The notes below the pieces were generated by a model. It did not search any database, was not told where the DNA came from, and saw only the letters and a program-made list of their open reading frames with translations. A stretch of DNA of 5,093 nt from JALZAA01 sp036005605 (GTDB taxonomy: Bacteria > Actinomycetota > Acidimicrobiia > IMCC26256 > JACDBD01): assembly GCA_036005605.1 (NCBI GenBank), contig DASYQJ010000174.1, positions 1 through 5,093 of the forward strand, in the 5' to 3' direction. Made by a program: the position numbers and the translations under genes. Shown here piece after piece: positions 1-5,093 of this stretch. Numbering within the stretch: position 1 is the stretch's first letter; each line of letters opens with the position of its first letter.

Positions 1-1
1 C

Positions 2-931
2 GTGCCGTCGGCGAGCCCAGCCATCGAAGTCGCCGGGCTCACCAAGCACTACGGCGCCGTGCGCGCGCTCGACGACCTGTCGCTGACGATCGAGGCGGGC
101 GAGGTGTTCGGCCTGCTCGGACCGAACGGCGCCGGCAAGACGACCACCGTCGAGATCCTCGAGGGCTATCGGCGCGCCGACACTGGCGAGGTCCGGGTGC
201 TCGATCTCGACCCCTGGCGCGAGGGCGCGCGCCTGCGGCCGAGGATCGGCGTGATGCTCCAAGACGGCGGTCTGTACCCCGGCATCCGTCCCCTCGAGGC
301 GCTCGCGCTGTTCGCGTCGTACTACGACGAGCCCGACGATCCCGAACGGCTGCTCGACGTGGTCGGGCTGCGGGAAGCGGAGCACACGCTCGTACGGCGC
401 ATGTCCGGCGGGCAGTACCAGCGGCTGTCGCTGGCGCTGGCGCTGATCGGGCGGCCGTCGTTGGTGTTCCTGGACGAGCCGACGGCGGGGCTTGACCCGC
501 GCGCACGCGCGACGACGTGGGACCTGGTGCGCGAGCTGCGCGATCACGGGGCGACCGTCGTGCTCACCACCCACGCCATGGACGAGGCCGAGCAGCTGTG
601 CAACCGGCTCGCCATCATCGACCACGGCCGCATGGTCGGGTACGGCACGCCCGCCGAGCTCACCGCGACGGCCGCCGCCGAGGAGACGCGCTTCTCGGCG
701 CCTCCCGACCTCGACCGCGCCGGGCTCGCCGCCGCGCTCGGCCTGGACGCGGCCTACGTGCGGGAGCCGCGCCCGGGCGACTACGTCGTGGACGTGCCCG
801 CGACACCGGCGCTGATCGCGACCCTCGCCGCCTGGTTGCGCGACCGCGACGTGACCCTCGGTGAGCTGCACGCGGGGCGAGGCTCCCTGGAGGAAGTGTT
901 CCTCCGCTTGACGAGCGAGGATCGACCGTGA
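2..931 (+). CDS. ABC-2 type exporter ATP-binding subunit (CcmA/DrrA family)
   Basis: Cytoplasmic ATPase that powers export through the membrane partner encoded next. All nucleotide-binding motifs of an intact ABC domain are visible in the 309 residues: Walker A GPNGAGKT at 40-47, Q-loop Q87, signature SGGQ at 135-138, Walker B LVFLDEP at 154-160, D-loop AGLDP at 162-166 and switch histidine H191. Residues about 228-309 form the C-terminal extension common in DrrA-like exporters, ending in the typical SLEEVFLRLT. The GTG at base 2 is a reasonable start because the ABC core begins about eight codons later, but only one base lies upstream, so an earlier start cannot be excluded. The stop overlaps the permease start (GTGA), so the two are translationally coupled. 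The substrate cannot be read from the sequence; drug, lipid or heme-related cargo are all possible. Confidence 0.93.
   Translation: MPSASPAIEVAGLTKHYGAVRALDDLSLTIEAGEVFGLLGPNGAGKTTTVEILEGYRRADTGEVRVLDLDPWREGARLRPRIGVMLQDGGLYPGIRPLEALALFASYYDEPDDPERLLDVVGLREAEHTLVRRMSGGQYQRLSLALALIGRPSLVFLDEPTAGLDPRARATTWDLVRELRDHGATVVLTTHAMDEAEQLCNRLAIIDHGRMVGYGTPAELTATAAAEETRFSAPPDLDRAGLAAALGLDAAYVREPRPGDYVVDVPATPALIATLAAWLRDRDVTLGELHAGRGSLEEVFLRLTSEDRP
917..920 (+). promoter_or_regulatory. Ribosome binding site of the ABC permease
   Basis: GAGG inside the last codons of the ATPase gene, seven bases before the GTG at 928. It supports this GTG as the permease start and fits coupled translation across the four-base overlap. 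Confidence 0.6.
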
Positions 932-1656
932 AGGCACGGGCGCTGGCAGCACAGACGCGGATCGAGCTGCTGCTCACATTGCGGCGATCCGAGAGCTTGC
1001 TGGTCACGCTGGCGATCCCGCTGGGCATCCTCGTCTTCTTCTCGAAGGTCGACGCTGTCACCGACCTGGCGGAACCCGTCGATTTCCTCGTCCCGGGCGT
1101 GCTCGCGCTGGCGGTGATGGCGACGGCGATGGTCAGCCTCGGCATCGCGACCGGCTACGAGCGTCGCTACGGCGTCCTGAAGCGCCTCGGCTCCACTCCG
1201 TTGTCACGAGCCGGGCTGCTCACCGCCAAGACGGCCAACGTCCTGCTCATCGAGCTCGTGCAGGCGGCCGTCATCGTCGTGGTCGGTATCGCGCTCGGAT
1301 GGAGCACGAGCGCCCGGATCCTCCCCGCCGTCCTGCTGCTGCTCGTCGGGACCGTCGCCTTCGCCGGCATCGGGCTGCTCATGGCGGGAACGTTGCGCGC
1401 CGAGACGAACCTGGCCCTCGCCAACGCGCTGTTCCTGCTGCTGCTGTTCCTCGGTGGGATGGCGTACCCGCTGGCCCGGCTTCCCACCGCGCTGCAGGAC
1501 ATCGCCGAGGCGCTCCCCGCCGCCGCGCTGGCCGAAGCCGTTCGCGATGTGCTGTCGCCCGCACACGCGTTTCCGCTCGGGCACGTGCTCGTACTGCTCA
1601 CCTGGGCGATCGCGGCGCCGGTCGCCGCCGCCTTACTGTTCAGTTGGGAGGAGTAG
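928..1656 (+). CDS. ABC-2 type exporter permease subunit
   Basis: Membrane half of the exporter, pairing with the ATPase just upstream. The 242-residue protein shows about six hydrophobic segments, near residues 22-38, 53-75, 103-124, 130-155, 162-183 and 218-239. Between segments 2 and 3 lies a basic cytoplasmic stretch, YERRYGVLKRLGSTPLSR at 78-94 or so. It matches the conserved ABC-2 loop (R-x-LG-x-TP) expected to contact the ATPase. The GTG start overlaps the ATPase stop by four bases, and a GAGG ribosome-binding site lies at 917-920, seven bases ahead. Length fits a half-size ABC-2 permease, so the working transporter is probably a dimer of each subunit. The gene ends only seven bases from the stop of the opposing thioredoxin gene. 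Family is clear; cargo is unknown. Confidence 0.9.
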   Translation: MKARALAAQTRIELLLTLRRSESLLVTLAIPLGILVFFSKVDAVTDLAEPVDFLVPGVLALAVMATAMVSLGIATGYERRYGVLKRLGSTPLSRAGLLTAKTANVLLIELVQAAVIVVVGIALGWSTSARILPAVLLLLVGTVAFAGIGLLMAGTLRAETNLALANALFLLLLFLGGMAYPLARLPTALQDIAEALPAAALAEAVRDVLSPAHAFPLGHVLVLLTWAIAAPVAAALLFSWEE

Positions 1657-1663
1657 AGCGACG

Positions 1664-2281
1664 TCAGCTCGACGACCCGGCGAGCAGCTCGGCGAGGGGA
1701 CGGGCGAGCGCGGACTCGCTCGTGAAGCCGAAGACACGGGCCGCGATCGTGCCGTCGGCACGGACGAAGAAGCTCTGCGGGATCGCGCGCACGCCGAAGG
1801 CGCTCGCCACCGCGCCGCCGTCGTCGACGCCCTGGGGCCAGCCGGCGCTTCGCTGCTTCACGAACGCCCGCGAGTCGGAGGGGATGTCCTGGTACGTCAC
1901 GCCGATCACCGCCAGGCGTTGGTCGCGGTGCTCGCGGAGCGCCTGCTTGAGGAGAGGGAACTCCTGCCGGCAGGGATTGCACCACGACGCCCAGAAGTTC
2001 ACGATCACGGGCCGGCCGCGAAAGTCGGCCAGCCGAACGCTGCCGCGTCCTTCGAGCGCGGGAAGCTGGAAGTCCGGTGCGGGGGAGCCGATCTCCGCGC
2101 CTGCGCCGCTGACGGAGCCGGGGCGCATCGTGCCGCCGCTCTCCGAGCCGTCGCCGAGCACCGCGACGAGCACGCCGGCCACGAGCCCGACGGTGAGGAC
2201 GCCGGCAATGATGAGGAGCCAGCCGCGCCGCCGCCGCGGGCGCGGCCGGTCAGAGGGCTCGGACGAGCGTGTCGACGGCAA
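1664..2281 (-). CDS. Membrane-anchored TlpA/ResA-like thiol-disulfide oxidoreductase
   Basis: Thioredoxin-fold reductase predicted to act on the outer face of the membrane, reducing disulfides in apocytochrome c or copper-site proteins. With the TTG start at 2281 the protein has 205 residues: a basic N-terminus (RPRPRRRR, 12-19), one membrane anchor at about 21-42, a Gly/Ser-rich linker, then the TlpA/AhpC-TSA-like domain from about 63 to the end. The active site is WCNPC at 100-104 within FWASWCNPCR, and the cis-proline is P168 (AIPQSFF). The start is uncertain. An upstream ATG at 2440 would overlap ctaB by about 190 bases, while the later GTG codons fall inside the anchor and would remove the positive charges. 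TTG 2281 overlaps the end of ctaB by 32 bases and has no clear Shine-Dalgarno sequence, suggesting coupling to ctaB. Position after ctaB favours a role in cytochrome biogenesis; which apoprotein it serves is inference. Confidence 0.87.
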   Translation of the reverse strand: MPSTRSSEPSDRPRPRRRRGWLLIIAGVLTVGLVAGVLVAVLGDGSESGGTMRPGSVSGAGAEIGSPAPDFQLPALEGRGSVRLADFRGRPVIVNFWASWCNPCRQEFPLLKQALREHRDQRLAVIGVTYQDIPSDSRAFVKQRSAGWPQGVDDGGAVASAFGVRAIPQSFFVRADGTIAARVFGFTSESALARPLAELLAGSSS

Positions 2282-3149
2282 TGGCCGCGAAGAGCAGCGC
2301 GAGGTAGGTGTTCGAGAACGTGAACAGTCGCATGGCGCGTTTGGGGGTGGCGTCGCGCTGGAGGCCGAACGCCTGCCAGATGAACGCAGCGCCGAGCCCG
2401 ACGGCGGCGACGAGGTACACAACGCCCATCGACTCGACACGGAACAGCAGGAGTGTGACCGCCACGACGATCAGCGAGTACAGGAGGATCTGCCGCGCTG
2501 CGCTGGCGATCCCGCGCGCGACCGGGAGCATCGGGATCCCCGCCGCCTCGTAGTCGTCGCGGTACCGAAGCGACAAGGCCCAGAAATGCGGCGGGGTCCA
2601 GCAGAACACGATGGCGAAGAGCACCCAGGCGGGGGCGTCGAGCGTTCCGGTGACCGCCGCCCAGCCCACCAGGACTGGCACCGCGCCGGCCGCGCCGCCG
2701 ATCACGATGTTCTGCGTGCTCCGCGGCTTGAGCCAGATCGTGTACACGAAGACGTAGAAGAGCATCGCGCTCACCGCCAGTGAGGCTGCGAGCAGGTTCA
2801 CCGTGGCCCAGAGCCACACGAAGGCGACGGCCTCCAGGGCGATGCCGAACACGAGCGCGTGGGCGGGTTCGATCTGCCCGGCCGGGAGGGGGCGGCGCCG
2901 GGTGCGATGCATGACGCGATCCCGGTCGCGCTCGATCCAGCAGTTGATCGTGTTCGCGCCCCCTGCGGCCAACGCCCCGCCCAGGAGCACGGCGCCGATC
3001 AGCGTGGGCGACGGGAGCCCGCCGTAGGCCAGGATCATTGCCGGCACGGTCGTGACGAGCAGCAACTCGATGACCCGGGGCTTCGTGAGCAGCACGTAAG
3101 CCCGGATCCTCGAGCTGACGCGGTGGGCAATCACGATGGTGTCGGCCAC
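2250..3149 (-). CDS. ctaB: Heme O synthase (protoheme IX farnesyltransferase)
   Basis: UbiA-superfamily integral membrane prenyltransferase that adds a farnesyl group to heme B to make heme O, the precursor of heme A in cytochrome c oxidase. Family hallmarks are clear: LTKPRVIELLLVTTVPAM near the start, the first Asp-rich motif NCWIERDRD at 69-77 followed by VMHRTRRRPLP, then FYVFVYTIWLK, CWTPPHFWALSLRYRDDY at 183-200 and AGIPMLP. The hydrophobic pattern fits eight or nine membrane segments. I choose GTG 3149 (299 residues): GGAG lies four bases upstream, and the 22 codons between it and an upstream ATG at 3215 look non-coding (7 of 22 end in A or T, two are AGA, against 2 of 22 in the next 22 codons). 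The ATG version would give 321 residues. E73 replaces the first Asp usual in the motif, a conservative change. The downstream thioredoxin gene overlaps its end. Confidence 0.95.
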   Translation of the reverse strand: MADTIVIAHRVSSRIRAYVLLTKPRVIELLLVTTVPAMILAYGGLPSPTLIGAVLLGGALAAGGANTINCWIERDRDRVMHRTRRRPLPAGQIEPAHALVFGIALEAVAFVWLWATVNLLAASLAVSAMLFYVFVYTIWLKPRSTQNIVIGGAAGAVPVLVGWAAVTGTLDAPAWVLFAIVFCWTPPHFWALSLRYRDDYEAAGIPMLPVARGIASAARQILLYSLIVVAVTLLLFRVESMGVVYLVAAVGLGAAFIWQAFGLQRDATPKRAMRLFTFSNTYLALLFAAIAVDTLVRAL

Positions 3150-3153
3150 GAGT

Positions 3154-3157
3154 CTCC
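3154..3157 (-). promoter_or_regulatory. Ribosome binding site deciding the ctaB start
   Basis: GGAG on the minus strand, four bases before GTG 3149. The alternative ATG at 3215 has only a GAGG about 15 bases away, too far for good use. This is one of two arguments for the shorter ctaB. Confidence 0.45.
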
Positions 3158-3180
3158 AGCGAGGAGCGTCCTCCGGCGTG

Positions 3181-3186
3181 AATCTA
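3181..3186 (-). promoter_or_regulatory. Candidate -10 element for the ctaB operon
   Basis: TAGATT on the minus strand fits the TANNNT pattern of vegetative sigma factors. Transcription would start near 3174 and leave a leader of about 25 bases containing GGAG before GTG 3149. No good -35 match is seen at 17-19 bases spacing, which is common in actinobacteria. If this promoter is real, the ATG at 3215 cannot be the start on this transcript. Confidence 0.33.
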
Positions 3187-3227
3187 GCCGCCGGCTTCCG
3201 CAGCTCAGGAACCATGCCGGCGGCCGA

Positions 3228-3233
3228 TAGCCT
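3228..3233 (+). promoter_or_regulatory. Candidate -10 element for the GroES-like gene
   Basis: TAGCCT fits TANNNT and ends eight bases before ATG 3242, so transcription would begin at or very near the start codon and give a leaderless mRNA. This agrees with the absence of any Shine-Dalgarno sequence ahead of the gene. The -35 region (about 3205-3210) is a poor match. Confidence 0.3.
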
Positions 3234-3241
3234 CGCCGTTG

Positions 3242-3583
3242 ATGCCCCCCGACGGAGAATCTCCCGAGGACGTCAAGCAGTCGATCCGCATGACCGCCGA
3301 TCGCATCCTCGCGTTGCCGACGAAGGAGATGGGCGAGCGCAAGAGCCGGGCCGGCATCGTCATCCCGGCGACCGCGGCCCAGAACCGGCGGCTCGACTGG
3401 GCCAAGGTCGTGGCGGTCGGACCGACGGTTCGCAACGTCGAGGAAGGTGACCTCGTGCTGTTCGCGCCCGACGCCGGCTTCGAGGTCGACATCCGGGGCG
3501 AGGACTACCTGATCCTGCGCGAACGCGACGTGCACGCCGTTGCCTCGAGCCGGACCGAGGGTCAAACCGGCCTGTACCTGTGA
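3242..3583 (+). CDS. GroES/Cpn10-fold co-chaperonin-like protein
   Basis: A 113-residue protein with a GroES core, expected to be cytoplasmic. Recognisable parts, counted from ATG 3242, are DRILALP (about 19-25), a mobile-loop-like stretch with a GIVIP core corresponding to the GroEL-binding GGIVL of canonical GroES, AKVVAVGP, then EEGDLVLF, and GEDYLILRERDVHAV near the C-terminus. Against Escherichia coli and Bacillus GroES recalled from memory, about ten residues are missing between VAVGP and the EEGD turn, where the roof beta-hairpin sits. There are also about 14 extra residues before the usual N-terminus and a short extra tail. A TTG directly precedes the ATG and is an alternative start. 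No groEL is in the window, so this may be a second, divergent co-chaperonin and not the main groES. The reductase gene starts seven bases after its stop, implying one transcript. Confidence 0.85.
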   Translation: MPPDGESPEDVKQSIRMTADRILALPTKEMGERKSRAGIVIPATAAQNRRLDWAKVVAVGPTVRNVEEGDLVLFAPDAGFEVDIRGEDYLILRERDVHAVASSRTEGQTGLYL

Positions 3584-3590
3584 CGGCGCC

Positions 3591-4361
3591 GTGATCGACC
3601 CGGCCAAGGCGTTCCGCCTCGACGGGAAAGCCGCGCTCGTGACCGGTGGGACGCGTGGCATCGGACGCGCCATCGCCGAGGCCTTCGCGGCCGCCGGCGC
3701 ACGCGTGTGCGTGCTCGCGCGGAAGGCCGACGAGCTCGAGGAGACTCAACGCGCCCTCGACGCGGCCGGCCCGGGCGCGACCGTCTACGCCGGGTCTGCC
3801 GGCGATCCGGAGGCGATCGAGGGAAGCATCGCCCACTGCGTCGCAGAGCTCGGGAGCATCGACATCCTGGTGAACAACGCCGGAACGAATCCGACCTTCG
3901 GGCCGATGATCGAGACGGAGCCGCGCGCGGTGCGCAAGGTGCTCGAGGTGAACCTCGAAGGGCCGCTGCTGCTGATGCAAGCGGCGTGGCGATCGTGGAT
4001 GCGCGACCAGGGCGGCGTCATCATCAACGTCGCGTCGCTGGGCGGGATCCGTCCATCGCTCGGGATCGGCATGTACAACACGTCGAAGGCGGCCCTCATG
4101 CACATGACCCGCCAGCTGGCGGTCGAGCTCGCTCCCGGCGTGCGGGTGAACGCGCTCGCCCCCGGGCTGGTGAAGACGCATTTCGCGCGTGCATTGTTCG
4201 AGCACGACGAGGAGGGGACGGCCGCCCGGTTCCCGATGAAGCGGCTCGGAGTGCCCGACGACCTCGCCGGCGCGGCGCTGTTCCTCGCATCCGACGCGTC
4301 GTCGTGGATGACGGGCGACGTCCTCGTCGTCGACGGCGGCGCCCTCGTCGGCGGCCCCTGA
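3591..4361 (+). CDS. Short-chain dehydrogenase/reductase (classical SDR)
   Basis: Cytoplasmic NAD(P)-dependent oxidoreductase of 256 residues, the usual classical SDR length. The Rossmann cofactor motif TGGTRGIG is at 18-25, NNAG at 94-97, and the catalytic set N120, S148, Y161 and K165 is complete with the correct Ser-Tyr and Tyr-Lys spacing. PGLVKT and the C-terminal SWMTGDVLVVDGG are also typical. R22 and R44 (LARK after the second strand) favour NADP(H), by inference. The start is GTG 3591, seven bases after the GroES-like stop; an in-frame TTG at 3540 would add 17 unconserved residues inside the upstream gene. There is no obvious ribosome-binding site, so coupling to the upstream gene is likely. 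The substrate cannot be predicted; annotation as 3-oxoacyl-ACP reductase or glucose 1-dehydrogenase would be guesswork. Confidence 0.93.
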   Translation: MIDPAKAFRLDGKAALVTGGTRGIGRAIAEAFAAAGARVCVLARKADELEETQRALDAAGPGATVYAGSAGDPEAIEGSIAHCVAELGSIDILVNNAGTNPTFGPMIETEPRAVRKVLEVNLEGPLLLMQAAWRSWMRDQGGVIINVASLGGIRPSLGIGMYNTSKAALMHMTRQLAVELAPGVRVNALAPGLVKTHFARALFEHDEEGTAARFPMKRLGVPDDLAGAALFLASDASSWMTGDVLVVDGGALVGGP

Positions 4362-4406
4362 GCGGTTCTCGAGCTACAGGAACGCCCGCGCCACCTCGAG
4401 AGCCGC
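4362..4406 (+). terminator. Hairpin between the convergent SDR and DinB-like genes
   Basis: Bases 4362-4373 pair with 4395-4406 as a 12-bp stem containing one U-G wobble (4366 with 4402), around a 21-base loop. The 5' arm begins directly after the SDR stop at 4361. No U-tract follows, and on the minus strand the wobble becomes an A-C mismatch, so this would work mainly for the plus transcript. It may be a weak terminator or 3'-end stabiliser. The 3' arm lies in the last codons of the opposing gene, so part of the match could be chance. Confidence 0.35.
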
Positions 4407-5093
4407 GACCGCGCCGTCGCCCTCGGCAACGAGCCCCCGGGCCTCTTCACGAGAGATCCTCTGCGCGAACAACCGGCAGAGCTCACCCGCAGGCCCGGTG
4501 ATCCGGTTCGGGGCGTCGGGAGGCCCGTACTCCCAGGTCTCGTCGCCCGACGGTGACGTGACCTCGACCCGCAACTCTCCGGGTGGACGCTCGCGACCCG
4601 CGAACGAGAACGCGTAAGGAAGCGCGCGGTAGCCGAGCCACGCCACGTGCCGCAGACGGTCCGAATCGACGATCGGGAGGCCGAGCGCCTCGCGAGCGTC
4701 GAGGCCGTGCGCCCAGGTCTCCATGAGGCGCGCGGTGACGAGCGACGGCGGGCGCATGCCGATTCCCCACGGGACACGCATCGCGGCGTCGAGGCTCGCG
4801 AGCACGTCGCGCTCGCGCGCCGAGGTGTCCTCCCACCATGCGAGCACCTCACGGCCGGACCGCCGGCGCCCGCGCAGCACGCCCCAGAGGGTCGTGTCCT
4901 CGGGCGACGCGAACCGCGCCGCGAAGTCGTTCAGCGGCCGGGGCCCGGCCATGCACGTGTCGATGGCGATCTCGTCGATGTCGGCCAGGTGCGAGACCGT
5001 GTCCCGCACGTCCCAACCCTTGGCCGGCGTCGGCCGGAACCAGTCATCGGTCGCGATGTTGCCGAGCTCCGCCTGCAAGCCGGCCTGCTCGCC
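4374..5093 (-). CDS. DinB-like, mycothiol-dependent maleylpyruvate isomerase-superfamily protein (5' partial)
   Basis: Soluble metal-binding protein of the DinB/MDMPI superfamily, most like the group usually annotated as TIGR03084. The 239 codons present stay open to the right edge, so the N-terminus lies outside the window; an in-frame TTG at 5078 is probably internal because the conserved first helix seems to start before it. Counting from that TTG, the expected metal ligands are H30 (in DTVSHLADID) and E120 and H124 (in METWAHGLDARE), matching the His, Glu-x3-His arrangement of mycothiol-dependent maleylpyruvate isomerase. The N-terminal four-helix region contains TPAKGWDVRD. The C-terminal part (LRVEVTSPSGDETWEYG, then GPAGELCRLFAQR) fits the small C-terminal domain of this family. 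Family members use mycothiol or are uncharacterised; the substrate here is unknown. It converges on the SDR gene with a 12-base gap. Confidence 0.85.
   Translation of the reverse strand, partial: GEQAGLQAELGNIATDDWFRPTPAKGWDVRDTVSHLADIDEIAIDTCMAGPRPLNDFAARFASPEDTTLWGVLRGRRRSGREVLAWWEDTSARERDVLASLDAAMRVPWGIGMRPPSLVTARLMETWAHGLDAREALGLPIVDSDRLRHVAWLGYRALPYAFSFAGRERPPGELRVEVTSPSGDETWEYGPPDAPNRITGPAGELCRLFAQRISREEARGLVAEGDGAVAALEVARAFL

Noticed and set aside
1657..1700. Bidirectional terminator between the convergent permease and thioredoxin genes
   Set aside because: Only a 5-bp stem with a 9-base loop is visible (around 1667-1685), with no T-tract on either strand; too weak to call.
1299..2783. 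Long plus-strand open frame of 494 codons, running out of the ABC permease and antisense to the thioredoxin and ctaB
   Set aside because: The translation is low-complexity, rich in Arg, Ala, Pro, Glu and Asp, with no recognisable domain, while the opposite strand encodes two clear conserved proteins. It is a typical shadow in high-GC DNA.
2005..2817. Minus-strand open frame of 270 codons within ctaB and the thioredoxin gene in another frame
   Set aside because: Arg/Ala/Pro-rich with no motif; it overlaps two confidently identified genes on the same strand.
3540..3590. Upstream TTG start for the SDR gene
   Set aside because: It would place 17 unconserved residues inside the GroES-like coding region; GTG 3591 gives the normal SDR N-terminus.
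3360..4205. Minus-strand open frame of 281 codons antisense to the GroES-like and SDR genes
   Set aside because: His/Arg-rich complement of a well-supported SDR with an intact catalytic set; no independent start signal or domain.
1..5093. CRISPR array, tRNA or rRNA gene, insertion sequence, attachment site
   Set aside because: No regular direct repeats, no cloverleaf-like or rRNA-like segments, and no transposase or integrase motifs were seen; essentially all sequence is accounted for by the six genes.

Overview
The window is about 5.1 kb of very GC-rich DNA (estimated near 70% by eye) with six protein genes packed almost end to end. No stretch longer than about 100 bases is without a gene, and I see no RNA gene, CRISPR array, insertion sequence or phage gene. 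The strong G/C bias at third codon positions, the GTG and TTG starts, and a mycothiol-type DinB-like protein suggest a chromosomal segment of an actinobacterium. A deep-branching lineage such as Acidimicrobiia or Thermoleophilia is possible, but that is inference from gene style and not from a marker gene.

Layout, left to right. (1) 2-1656, plus strand: an ATPase and permease pair forming an ABC-2 type exporter, with the two genes overlapping in a GTGA junction. (2) 1664-3149, minus strand and convergent with the exporter: heme O synthase (ctaB/cyoE family) followed by a membrane-anchored TlpA/ResA-like thioredoxin. These form an apparent operon for cytochrome oxidase or c-type cytochrome biogenesis. 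(3) About 3150-3241: a short divergent promoter region with one candidate -10 element on each strand. (4) 3242-4361, plus strand: a small GroES/Cpn10-fold protein, then a classical short-chain dehydrogenase/reductase 7 bases downstream. (5) 4374-5093, minus strand and convergent: a DinB-like, mycothiol-dependent maleylpyruvate isomerase-superfamily protein whose 5' end runs off the right edge.

How the genes may work together. CtaB makes heme O from heme B, the first step toward heme A for aa3-type oxidase. The thioredoxin could reduce cysteines of apocytochromes or of a copper-site subunit on the outer face of the membrane. I recall an ABC-2 transporter lying near ctaB in other actinobacteria (the Mycobacterium tuberculosis ctaB/Rv1456c-Rv1458c region), so a role in the same process is plausible but unproven. 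The GroES-like and reductase pair has no clear link to the heme genes.

Most of the window is ordinary housekeeping content. The observation most worth a second look is the GroES-like protein: it appears to lack the roof hairpin of canonical GroES, has an N-terminal extension, has no groEL beside it, and may be translated from a leaderless transcript.
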